Assembly (NCBI GenBank): GCA_000310025.1
Contig: FN649742.1
Location: 3,278,901-3,342,900 of the forward strand
Length of the DNA: 64,000 bases
Reading direction: 5' to 3'
Source of the DNA: Ectocarpus siliculosus
Lineage: Eukaryota > Sar > Phaeophyceae > Ectocarpales > Ectocarpaceae
Numbering within the stretch: position 1 is the stretch's first letter; each line of letters begins with the position of its first letter. This document shows positions 37,201 through 47,919 of this stretch, piece by piece. Position numbers and translations under genes: made by a program. The notes under the pieces were generated by a model that was not told the DNA's origin, did no database searches, and saw nothing but the letters and a program-made list of their open reading frames with translations.

Positions 37201-40200
37201 GAACTCTTCTCGCATTAAAAATTGAAGGCGAAGTACCGCAGGAGGGGAGGGTAGAGAGAGGCTCTTCTGTGTTACCACGGGTTGGAATAAACGGCACTAG
37301 TGCTGTGAGCGCTGATTTGAAGTGAAGAACAAAAAAAAAAAAAAAAAAAAAAAATACCACACCGCCAAGAGCAAGCGTGCTCCGGCCATTAACTCTACCC
37401 CTAACCTAACCTGCTTGATGAGCAGCGCCATCTCCAGCGCGAAGGGAGCGTAGTGTTCCGGGCTGAAGTGGTTAAGGATGAGCCGCAGCACCTCCAGGAT
37501 CCCGCAGTGGTTGCGGTAGTGGGCGAGTATCGACGTGAACACTCCCTGCGGGGAATAGCAAAGGTTTAAGGTTAAGAAAAACGGGGGGCTTGAGGGGATT
37601 CTAGCAGTGCTGAGTCGGGGGGGGGGGAGTCACGGTGGTTGGGGCTTGTGGTCCTGAATGGGGGTGGGTATGTAGGGTGCCGTGACATCGCACGTATTAA
37701 TAGCTGTTTCTCACATCTGTAACGTTCAAGGGGATGTTGCGTGCAGTTTCTCGTACACACAGGCCCAACTGGCGAGAGAGGGTGGGGCGACTCGCCCCCC
37801 TCCAGCCCCAAACAACATTCTCTGCACTGGTGTCCGACTAAAACACCATGCAGGGGAGTGAGCGACTTCCACCAATCCGGGAGACGAGCTTTGCATAAGC
37901 GCGCATACACACGTGGGCGGGGAGGGTACGTGTGTTTCTCAACTTCCTGTGGAAGAGCAACGTCATACATACACAAACACAAACACACAGTTGCATCCTG
38001 TGACGCCTCCCTTTCCCCCCCCGGCCGCTGCTATCTCACCCTCGGGGCCCCCGGGCCGACGACCCCCAGGAGCCAGTCAATCGCCGGCGCGTGAAGGTGT
38101 AGGTACTCAGACAAGCCGAACTGGTTCGCCCGCAGGTGTCCCTCCAGCTTTCCCTGCTGCACCTCCTGGAGGCTGAACAGGTAGTCCTGCAGCGACGCCA
38201 CCGCGTGGGCGCTCTCTCGAGGGGCCACCTCAGCGCCGGCGGCGGCGACGAAGCAGCGGCAGTAGACCGCCACCATAGGGCTTCCCACGCCTCGCACCAG
38301 CGTCGACAGCCGACCTACCGAAAGGGCAGGAAAACGCAACTGTATTAGGCGGCCAGCGGCGGCGGGACATAAAACCGGTCAATACTCACAACAAGGACGC
38401 CAACCTACCTTTCCTTTCCGACGCTCTCCGCGCGTTTCTGCCATGTTCGTGTACAACGGGTGGAGGGAAGCCTTATTATAGGCGCGGACGTGCATTCAAA
38501 GACACACAAGCCGAGGACGCTAGCGAAACAGCGGGTCTGCCATTCTCATGTCCGGCCAGGTACAGTACCTAGGATCTGGCCGAATTCATCTTCGTTCGCC
38601 AGGAAGCGGTAGCAAGGGAGGAGCGCCGCCTGCACCGTCCGGGGGGGTGGGTGAGGGAGGGGGGTACACGAACCGGGCAATTCTATCGATAAGCAGGGTC
38701 TCATGTGTCATTGTGGGGTGAAAATTATCAAGAGCTACAAACACAACCAGCAGTCAGCGATCGGCAGCAACAGGCACCACGGGTGAAGGAGAGACGACGA
38801 CGCAACAGCAACAACAGGCGGGAAAACTTCCTATTCGTTGCTCGTAGGGATATAGGGTGCGCCGTGCACCTGTCACGGATTGTACACAGCCACGGAAAAA
38901 ATGTCTCGAGGTATACACGTCAACCGCACGGACGCAAGAGTATTTTGTTTTTGTGATTCATCACTTCAAGATATGGCGCTCACAGCATTTCTGCGGAGTA
39001 GCTCCAATCCGCCACACAGCCGAAGAGTTCTTCCCCCTGAGGTCTCCTACCCACCCCTCCGGAATGTGCCTCCAAGAACGCCGTGTGTTCGACGACACCC
39101 CGATAGCCCCCCTATGTGGAAAAATCGATCGGGAACAAACACGCCCTGCGGAGGCAGCATTTTCGCTTCTCCGTTGAGGTGCCCCCTCAACATGAAAAAA
39201 CAAAAACGCAGTTGAGATATGACGCGAACAACAGAAAATGACCCCCCAAAAATGGGCAGGTACCACACCCTTTTCCACCGATAAACTTTCCGACTTCGTT
39301 CCTTCCTGAAAACAAAACAGACACACCCGGGCACCGACCTCAATCAGAATCCTCGGCAGGAGCTCCCGGATGCACGCCGTCTTGTAGAACCAGTTCCGGC
39401 AGGTCTCCCTGGCCTCTGCGCTGACGTCATCGCAAGTCCATCCTCTCGGCAACGCGTGCCGCGCGGCCCCCGCCCCCGCCCCCGCCCCGGGCGACGGATC
39501 GGCCGGAGAGTCCCCTTTGTTGCCTGTTTAGATGGTGGATGCATGCGTGTGAGGTTGCGCGGGGGATCAGAGCCATGGGGTGAGGTTCGTGGGCGCCCGG
39601 AGGGGGGGGGGGGGTACTCGTATGTTTTGCATGCCTTAGTAGCGGTTAGACGACACGTCGTCGAGAGGACGGAGCAATGTTCCCACAGGACCGATCACCG
39701 ATGGCCAATCGTCCCTTCCTAACTTGCCTAAGGTGGTTCGTGGGCACCCGTGGAGGGGGCGATCCCTTCCCTTGATTTAGCTATGAGGTTGACTGAGCAC
39801 TAGCCACGCACCCAATCCCTTCCGAGACAGAATACTCCTTATTCCGTTCCTAAAAACAGAAGAAAAAAAAAATGCCACTGTTTGGAGGTTGGTCGCGTTT
39901 CCGCCCTGTGGTTCTCACGCTAAGAGTTGACGGGGTGAGGGTATGGGGCGCCTACCCACCTGCAAACCGCCAACCCCGTGGAAAAACAACGAAACACCGG
40001 GACGGAGCGAAACCAAACAACCAACAAAAACAGCACCCAAACCCGCACAACCTTGACGACTCCCAGAAAAAAAATCGGCCCGTTCTCCTCTCTCCCCCAA
40101 CCCCTCTCTCTGCAGTTTTTATCTCGGTCGCCTTTCCCTCACCCTGTTGTGTCGGCGAGGCTTCTTCTCCCACGTCCTCGGCTCTATCACGTATCCGCTC

Positions 40201-42950
40201 GAAGACCATCACGCCGAAGGCTTCCAGCAACCCGGCGACGGAGGCGAAGAGGGCGGGGTAGAAGGACGGCACCGTCACGTCCCCCAACAGTTTGGCCGCC
40301 TGCGCGGCCCCCGCGACGAAAACAGCCAAGCACACCGGATGGAACCGACACCCGGGGCCAAAAGCAACACTCTTTAGTTTAGATACCACAAGCGTTCCGA
40401 TGCCGATAAGGGAGGTTGGCGTAAAACGGCTGGGATTCATAGCGTAACCTGAAAAAGAACCCCTCGCACATATTTTTGGTGTGAACGATCAGGCCGGGCA
40501 AGCCTCCAGTGGCCTGCACGGCACCAAATCGCGGAGCGACGTGCAAGAGTGTCCGGCGAGTTGCAAAAAGTGCCGGACCAACATCACATGATTGTGTGTT
40601 AGCAGCCCTTTTCAACACACACACTGCTCTTCACTACCCCCCCCCCCGCGCGATAATTGGGGATAGATGGTGGGCACAAGAGGCCCTAGAGGACGGGGAT
40701 AAGATGTGCAAGAAATTTTTATGGAGTTTGTGGCAGAAACGTAAAGAGCTCCCAAATGTTGGTGGTGTCTCTAGTAGGGGTAGGAACGGTGCTCCGTCTC
40801 GAAAGGGACGCGTGGTCAATGGTCAAATGACTACGGCAAGCAACAAATGAGTACGCCCCCCCCCCAGCGCGCCCCCCACCGTGTTTGACTTTCGACGAAC
40901 GACATTGTCGTGACCACGACGTCATCATACCTGGACAGTAACCTTGAGAGCCGCGACCTTCTCTTCCCTAAACCAGGCCACCTCCAAGTCCTCCTTCAGT
41001 CCGCTTACGTGCGCAACGTACTCCTCGGGGGTGACGAGCAGGCCCCCGGCCATGCCTTTGCCGGCCTTCTTCCCTCGGCCCCCGTCACTACCGCTCTTGC
41101 CGCCGCCGCCGCCGCCGCCAGAACCGCTTTCCCCGCCTCCCGCCGCCGGCCCCTCTAGCTCCTCCAGCCGTGATGCGAAGGACGTCGTCAAGGGTGATGC
41201 TCTGGCCGTCTGTCCGCCGGCCTGTGACTTGCGTTGTAGGGCGCGATTGGACGGTGTGGGGGGTAAGACGCGATGAGAGAGGGGACAACGCTGACAGCGG
41301 GATAAAAAAGGGAAAAAATAAATGATATCAGTTGGAACAGCGGAATATGCAAAACTCCATCACCGAGCATGCATCACAAATAGTGAGGGCGCTTGATTCG
41401 GTAAAGTTGACGGGCTTGTAGTTGGTTCGTTCCAAGAGCGCAGCAGAACATCCGCAGCATGAACGCACACCTTGTCCCCGCCGCTGTCCCCGCCCTCCAC
41501 ACCAAACTCTCGCAGCATGCTGCGACGGTGGGCCGCCCAAGCTTTCCCCCAGCCCCCTTCTCCTTCTTTTCCTGCCGCCCCATCCGACGGGAGGCCTCCT
41601 CGAGCCGCCACGCTGGCCGCCGCCGCTCCTCCGGCTTCCGAGAACCGCGACGACTCCCGCTCCAAATCCTCGAGCAAGCTGCTGCTGCCGCCGCCGCCGC
41701 CGCCGTTCCCCAGAACGACGCTCGCCGTGCCGGCAGATCCCGGAGACCCCGGTGTCATGATGGCGCCGTCCAACATGTCGTCGTCGAGCACGCCGCCTGC
41801 CGTTTGCGACATCGGCGGGAAGAGGAGGGGATGGGTGCACGAGAAGGCCAAAGCGTCAGGACAAGGCGAGCTTCAGGTTCACAGTAGAGGGGCGCGCAGG
41901 TGACAGCAGCAAGCGAAGTTGAAAAGCGATGTCATTCTGCGCGCAATGTGTAGCTTCACGGCCTCCTTCTCCCGTATACATACAGTGGTAAACGTCTCAG
42001 TGGCAGCATTGCGTGCGAGTTCTCTCAACTCTCACCCCCGTGTCTTGACATGTTCCTCGCCACCGCCCTCTCTTGCATCATCATCGACAGAGGATCGTCG
42101 GAGAGGCCGGCGACGGCCACCTTCACATCCTGCGACGGCGGGTGTGGGCAAGAAAGCAAGCAGCGCCGTTGCAAGCACACAGGCCAAAAAAGGACAAGTC
42201 AAGCAGACGAACTTTCGCCGAAGGGGGTGAGGGAGGCAATATGGCCTCCAATCCACGCGGCCTCCTTACGGAAAAAATCACTTGCAAAACCCGAAGAGGG
42301 CAGCTCTCTTGCTGCGTTACGCATGCACATGCTGCTGCACTCCCCGTCACAAACGCCTACATACATAAGAGCGCTATCGCCAACGGCTCGCTTACCCGCT
42401 CAACGTCGTTGAAAACCGCCAGCTGGGTCTCCGGCGCGTGCGCCGTGGTGCTGTCGGCCACCCCGCCCTCGCCCTTGCCGTCGCCGGGGACAGACTCGGG
42501 AGCTGACGGCGGCGGCGGCGGCGGCGGCGTCATCCACAGCTCCAACAGCGGGTCCTTGTTCTTGCTGCCGCCGCCGCTGCTGTCTGTCCCGCCGTCGTTG
42601 CCGGCCTTGGAGTCGCCGAAGACAGCGGCGAAATTGCCGTCACCAGCGATTGATGCTGCTGCTGCTGCCGTCGACACCGGCGCCGAAGAGCTTCTGGTAG
42701 CCGCCGACGCCCGTCGTCGTACGGTCGCCGCCGTGTTGGCTGCTGCTGTGGTTGTTGACGACGTTGTTGATGTTCGCCGAGGGCGTTGCTTCACTCGAGG
42801 CACGGCCAGCGGGTGCTTGTCCGCGAGAGCTTGCTCGCGGGGAAGCGTGCGGAAAGCGGCGGCACCAGCACCGGCGACACAGGCGGCCGTAGTGCCTGCG
42901 GGTCCACAGGAGTCACCATCGTTGTTGCGTAGTATCGGTGTCCTGGCACG
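28284..42950 (-). CDS. VPS35L: VPS35L, Retriever complex scaffold subunit
   Basis: About 19 exons on the minus strand collinear with VPS35L (UPF0505/C16orf62). N to C: about 42950-42396 (DKHPLAVP, Ser/Thr-rich), 42129-42036 (SDDPLSMMMQE), 41800-41471, 41222-40931 (LEVAWFREEKVAALKVTVQ), 40299-40143 (LLEAFGVMVFERI), 39523-39339 (CRNWFYKTACIRELLPRIL), 38629-38569, 38314-38040 (LVRGVGSPMVAVYCRCFV), 37545-37411, 35666-35574, 35008-34850, 34380-34020 (LVGVAKLLHDSFDLL), 33516-33344, 32822-32614 (ALCFCSLTVPSVPSALRRL), 31845-about 31430, 30827-30190 (NDDLYLRNSAYLE), 29709-29583, 28680-28284 with stop. The protein forms the solenoid of Retriever, which with VPS26C, VPS29 and the CCC complex recycles cargo from endosomes. 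Several exons carry Gly/Ala/Pro expansions absent from typical members. The true start codon is not identified: the first exon has no internal ATG, so a short upstream exon is likely. One small exon between 33.34 and 32.82 kb may be missing. Confidence 0.85.
28891..29030 (+). repeat. G-run/TACTCAT repeat copy
   Basis: A long G-run precedes GTACTCATTGTCGTGCATGCC and GTTTGACCATTGACCTCG, then GGGACGGAGC. It matches the other copies over more than 80 bp. It lies in the last VPS35L intron, opposite to that gene. Confidence 0.75.
29367..29498. repeat. Tandem duplication, two 66-bp units
   Basis: A unit beginning GGCTTGTTTTACAACGTCG and containing GATGGCA is repeated head to tail at 29367-29432 and 29433-29498 with a few differences. 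It lies in the last VPS35L intron. Confidence 0.9.
31962..31988. repeat. (GGT)n microsatellite
   Basis: About nine GGT units lie in the VPS35L intron upstream (on the minus strand) of the exon ending at 31845. Confidence 0.9.
36958..37010. repeat. CACCG pentamer repeat
   Basis: Imperfect CACCG/CACGG pentamers run for about 50 bp immediately upstream of the SINE. Confidence 0.8.
37035..37354 (+). mobile_element. tRNA-derived SINE with poly(A) tail
   Basis: A pol III A box (TGGTCTAGTTGG at 37042) and B box (GGTTCGAATCC at 37087-37097) are correctly spaced, with an anticodon-like loop TTCTAGA between them. The flanks do not form an acceptor stem, so this is not a working tRNA. A body of about 230 bp follows, including a second A-box-like block (TGGCCAAGTGGATAGCGC at 37150), and it ends in 24 A residues at 37331-37354. 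Imperfect ATACCAxxCC words on both sides may be target-site duplications. It sits in a VPS35L intron, antisense to that gene. Confidence 0.8.
39600..39725 (+). repeat. G-run/TACTCAT repeat copy
   Basis: A G-run is followed by GTACTCGTATGTTTTGCATG, then TCGAGAGGACGGAGCAATG, ACAGGACCGATCAC and GATGGCCAATCG. This copy is closest to the one at 7555-7680. It lies in the VPS35L intron upstream (on the minus strand) of the exon 39523-39339. Confidence 0.8.
40780..40868 (-). repeat. G-run/TACTCAT repeat, inverted copy
   Basis: On the minus strand a G-run is followed by GTACTCATTTGTTGCTTGCC, ATTTGACCATTGACCACG and GAGACGGAGC. It lies in a VPS35L intron about 60 bp from the exon starting at 40931, in the same orientation as that gene. 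Confidence 0.8.
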
Positions 42951-43469
42951 ACGCAGCAGTGATGAACAACGTGCAAATATTTGGATGTTAGACACATGAA
43001 GGGGTGCGTTACCAACAGAGCGTGCCTCGCCGTTTTCTCAGTGCGTCTACTGCAACTATTGTAGGAAACTCAGGCAAAAGGGGTAGGTATTTGTACGTGT
43101 ATGACTATGATACAGCGATGCTCTGTTACCGTCACCCATTGGAGGTATCTGCGGTAACTAATGCTGTACATATCCCGTGCTGATACCAAGGGCGGGGTGC
43201 GAGCATGGGCGGGAAAATAAGCAGAACATTTTGCGTGATCGAAATCAGAAGTGCCACGATTTATGTCGCTAGAGCAGCATAAAGTTGTCCCCGAAGAGAA
43301 GCATGCTCACCAGGTTATGGCAACCCTCTTGGTGCCCACCATCCCCCGACACGGAAGCTGAGCGACACACAAACCGACGCCGCTGTGCTGCTGTTTGGTG
43401 GGTGTGACCGCCAACAGGGGTAACCCGTGAAAATCAAATCCCCCCTCGTTACATTTGCGTACCCCCCGC

Positions 43470-43505
43470 GGCAAGCGGCAAGCGGCAAGCGGCAAGCGGC
43501 AAGCG
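43470..43505. repeat. Tandem 7-bp repeat (GCGGCAA)
   Basis: About five perfect GCGGCAA units occur in the spacer between the divergent VPS35L and SEN2-like genes. Confidence 0.9.
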
Positions 43506-43737
43506 AGAGTGAGTAGTCTCTCTCGTGATCTCGCACAGCCGGCCTGCCGCGCCATGGTCTTGCTACGAGCCCTCCTTCTGGGGGATGTTGCCAAGCTAGT
43601 TTTTCCAACCCATAGGTGCGAAGAACGTCACCGAGAAGACCGCCGACATGATGGTGACGGAAAGGGCATTGGATACATCCTAGAGAGGAGCTTCGGCAAG
43701 GTTTCCGAGGTGCGGCCACCGGGTTTTATTGTTTGAA

Positions 43738-43958
43738 TACCGTATATGACACAAGATAACACACCCCCTTGGCCGATTTTCAAAGCTCGATTTCTCAACA
43801 GCAGGAAGAATCACAGCGCCGAAAACGGCGGCGTTAGAACCGTCTCGTCGAGAGCTGTTCGAAAACGTATTGTTTCATTTATGCATCCTATTCGTCGTGG
43901 AGTAATCGAGCTTTGAAAATCGGTCCAGGGGGTGTGTTATCTTGTGTCATATACGGTA
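43738..43958. mobile_element. MITE-like element, copy 2 (best preserved)
   Basis: The left end TACCGTATATGACACAAGAT continues through AACACACCCCC into TTTTCAAAGCTCGA. The right end is its almost exact reverse complement over about 53 bp. TA flanks both ends, as expected of Tc1/mariner/pogo-type target duplication. The 115-bp interior encodes nothing. It lies between the VPS35L and SEN2-like genes. Confidence 0.88.
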
Positions 43959-44430
43959 GTTAGATCCGTAGTCTCATGCTACAATATCACATCAGAGATA
44001 CATAGATGTGATCATGGATCAGTGCCAAGACAGCGGGACCCGAGAATGACAGAGGGTTGTTGGCCATACAGCTCAGGGTTGCCCGGCAAGCACAAACGCG
44101 GCCCACTTTCGGAAGCTTCAAAGCGTGTACTGCTGTATGCAAAGGAATGTGTAACATGCATCTGCTCGCCCAACTTGCTGCAGACTTCGTAGACGTGCGG
44201 CGCCGTCTGTTCATCCGACGAAACTGAGTAACCCCGTAGTGCGCAAAGTGCGCTTTAGCGCTGTGAATGTGAGGTACAATGGACCAGTGGGGAATAACAG
44301 ATAAACCGGCAGGATTTTGGTTACGCCGCACATGCCGCGACGCCGCCCCCAAGAACTTTCCAAATAACGGTCCGCCGCCCACAGTGTACACATAGCGATA
44401 GCGAAGAGCGAACGCGGTTCACTGGCAATT
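43959..44430. promoter_or_regulatory. Spacer between divergent genes
   Basis: VPS35L (minus) and the SEN2-like gene (plus) diverge from this area, so both promoters should lie between about 43.0 and 44.43 kb. No specific element is recognisable. Confidence 0.3.
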
Positions 44431-46414
44431 ATGTCCTACCCCTCTTGTTCAAAGCAGGCTTGTTCTCAACGGGAGTTACCTTCGATCTCGTCGTCGCAGC
44501 AGCAGCAGCAGCAACAACAGGAGCCGGCCGCGACGATCGATTCGGGGCTACGGTGCCTGCAGCTGTCTCTGGAAGAGGTATGCTCTACAAGCAGTAGTCC
44601 TGATGCTTCGATCTCACCGATACCGAGGTTCGTACCAGCGGTGCCTTTTTGCTGCACTCCCGACTCAAGGTGAAGTACCTCTCCCTACAGCCAGCAGTAG
44701 CCTTCACACGAAGTCACGATGATTTGGAGCTTCAGACGCGGGAGAGCAAGGAGAGGGTTGCCTCATCATCCTCCACCCCCTGCCCCCCCCCCCGCCGTAT
44801 CTGCAGGCGTTTTACCTTGCGCACGTCGACGAGTCCCTGGCGCTAGCTGTCCCGAGGGCCAACCTTGTCGTTCCCACAGCCCCGATCGCCTTGCCGCCGC
44901 CGCCGCCGTCGCCGCCGCGGGGAAGACGCGGGTTCGAAGAGCCCCCTGGCCTCCTCCATGATTGGCACCGCCGGCAACACACCACTGAGGAAGCAGAAGA
45001 TGCCGCTGGGGGTTCCCTGAGCGGAGAAGAAGCGTTCGGCTGCGGTTTCGGCGGTGGCGAAGAGGGCGGTGGCGGCGGCGGCGGCGGCGCCCCGCTGTTG
45101 AGCGCGGAGGAGGCATGGCGTTACTGCTGCAACCGGCGCCCGGATTTTCCGGCAATGTTTGCGGTGTACCGCCACTTTCGGATACGGAGGTAGGTACGTA
45201 CCGCGCCGTAGCGGGACGCCCGGACGTCTCTCGTTGTTTTCCTCCAAGACACATAACTGTGGGAGGCTGTAGGCGGAACGGCGACGGCTCGAGTTGAACT
45301 GGCACACCCGCAGCAGGACTAATTGTGCCATGTTTGACTAGAGCGAACAGCAAAGGGACGGCACGCGCGCAAATGCTTGGACCCCGCGTGATGGCACGTT
45401 TATCCGGGCTATCCGGCCTTCCTTTCCTCTGTCTGGTCTGCTGCGCTAGGTTCACCGACCAGCACGTCGAGATACGACAAGTACATGCATGCGTAGTAAC
45501 ATGTGACGTCCTCTTGGACGCTGACGACCAAAACGTTGCGATTTCTACATCTCTACATTTGTACTAATAGTGCATAGCTTGATGATTTCGATTAACTGGG
45601 CCCTCGACCTCCGCGACGCGAAACAGTTTCACGGTGGACACGGGCCACAAGTACGGGGCCCACTATGTGCTGTACGAGGGGCCGCCGGACGAGTGCCATT
45701 CGCGCTACTGTGTGCACGTCACGGGGGGTGGCGGACGCGGCGATTCGTGGAGCCACGTCAAGACGATGACACGACTCATGCCGGTGAGGTTCTCTTGAGT
45801 TGTCGTTCCTGCTCTGCATCTCAAGAGTATTTTTTTTTCTGCAAAGGCGCGTCTTTGAGAACGAAACAGTAGGAAAATTACGGGAGGAACTGCTTCTACA
45901 ATGGTGTTGCTAATGGTGTTTGGTCCAGAAATCAGACGACCAGGTCTCCTCTGGCCTCTGTGCCTGTTTTTGAAGACACAAAAAAAACGGTATCCGAAGG
46001 GGAGTAAAACCGGGGCACCGCTCGATTTTTTGCCAAACTCTTGTGTGCCCGCACGCGTGTGGGTGCTCTCGCCGCCGCGTTTCTACTTTCACTCTCGGCG
46101 CGCAGGATGTCGCAAAGTCTCTCCTGGTGTGCGGGGTGACGTATCGTCCTCAAGGACCAACACTGGAGACAGGCTTGTCCCCGCCCATCGACACGTCGTC
46201 CCTGGCGGCCCTCGCGGCGGCCGAGGTGACGGCGTTGCGTTTCTCTAGGTCCAGGGACTCCGACGGTGGCGGCGGCGGCGGCGGCGGCGGGAAGAGAGCC
46301 GCTCGTGAAAAGAGTGGTACGGTTCTAAAAGCCAGGAGGCCTGTCATGGAATCAACTGGCTCTAGCAGCGGGAATTCCGCCAAGAAAAAGAAAAAGGGCA
46401 AGAAAATCGAATGA
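44431..46414 (+). CDS. TSEN2: tRNA-splicing endonuclease subunit, SEN2 type
   Basis: Exons 44431-44577, 44807-45189, 45627-45783 and 46106-46414 give 331 residues with compatible phases and GT-AG introns. The N-terminus has a Gln run coded by CAG/CAA. LSLEE at the exon 1 end joins AFYLAHV, the conserved start of the SEN2 core. LLSAEEAWRYCC and AVYRHFR precede the nuclease domain. The catalytic triad is present: Tyr in KYGAHYVLYEG, His in ECHSRYCVHV and Lys in DVAKSLLVC. The enzyme cuts the 5' splice site of intron-containing pre-tRNAs as part of the SEN heterotetramer. Acidic and Gly-rich inserts interrupt the domain, and the C-terminus ends in a lysine-rich tail (AKKKKKGKK) that may act as a nuclear signal. 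SEN34 is the closest alternative, less likely given the LSLEEAFYL start. Confidence 0.85.
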
Positions 46415-47919
46415 ACTCGCGGGCAAGGGGCTCCGGCTCGGTTTTTGGTGCCGGAGAGGAGAAAGGCGTGGTGATCCTGATGCAAACTGGGGCATGTACG
46501 GACATGTACGGACAAGTGCCCTAGCGGGGGGTGCGAAGTCGTGAAAGAAAAATGTCTGCTCGTATGTGATGGACCAAACGTTCGTTGTGGTAAGCCACCT
46601 CCCGGCCCGCATGCGTCCAGTCCTTGGAACTTTTCCCATGGAAAATTCCCGTGTGGGAGACACGTGAGGAAGGGCGCGATTTCGTGGCTGTCTCCGCGGC
46701 AGTCGAAAGCTAGTGGCTGGATCCGGTCCGCCCAATCTCGATGTTCGGACGGAGCGTAGCCACGAGATGCAGTACCAACGCGATTACAAAAAACACACCA
46801 GTAGAAGAACGCTGGAGAAGTCACTCATATTTGTCAGCCCTCTCTTCCCGCTGGCTTGCCATTGAACGGGCGGGACCAACGCCAAGCTAACTGACTTCCA
46901 TCAAAACGCAACGAACCGATAAAAACCACCTGTCAAATGAACACCACGCCAAATCGTTCCGATGCGTACCTCAAGAGCACGGCAGGAGGCATCATACACA
47001 CAACAACAGCGCGAGGTATCATCAGGAACAAAATGACGCCTATAAGCAGGACCACAACAAGGTGTACCTCCTATCCTAATCAGTGCCACGACCATGACAA
47101 CGATAATATCAACAACAACGACAACAAAGCTTACACGTTCAATTTACGCCACAATACGATGCGGGGAGCAACGATGGGCATGTACATGTACAAGCACCAC
47201 CAACACGACGACACCCACAAACAATATGTGTACAAAAAAGGAAGGTGATGGCATGGCACACCACAAGGCATGAAGCTGAGCGGGACCCAACAAGGAGTTC
47301 TCGTCGCTCTGTTTCATGCCTGGCCGCTGTCGTCCTGACCAGAACCATATCGGTGGTTGGGCGACCAGTTGGCGTGCGTCTACTTCGTGCCACTCCCACT
47401 ACAATGCAGCGCTCTCACCGGACCTGCCGTACATGAAACAGCGAAGAGACAATACAAGGAGCAGCAGCCACAACTCTGCAAGCTGCCGTCTGCACACACA
47501 CCAGTATGCCCAAACAAACGCGTTCCTCCTCCCAGCACTATACCCACGCTGAGAACACACTAGCAAACAAGAACACAACAAAATCCCGGAATACTCCACA
47601 CAGCACGGCCACATTTTTTTTTCTCAATCCCACGACTGAGTCAAGACGAGAAACATACTCTAGGTGGACGATTGCTGCTGGCGCATATGGCGCACAAGTA
47701 CGCCGGGCTTCTCTACTACTACTGCTCAAGTGCACCCGGGCACCATTGGCGTACGGGCAAGGGGGAAACGCGAGCAACGCCCGATGCCGCCAACGCAAAA
47801 CAACCGCGGAGAGGTGACGCTCGCTCCAAACGGCAAGTGTTTGGTGGTGTGCGAGGGGAAAACATTGCACCCGTTCCTGCCCGCCCACCCTTGGTCCTCT
47901 CTCAGTCGGTTCGGCAGCT
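46415..47919. other. No gene seen between convergent genes
   Basis: The region follows the SEN2-like stop and precedes, on the opposite strand, the stop of the 714-residue gene. It probably holds both 3' UTRs. No coding exon is supported. Confidence 0.4.
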
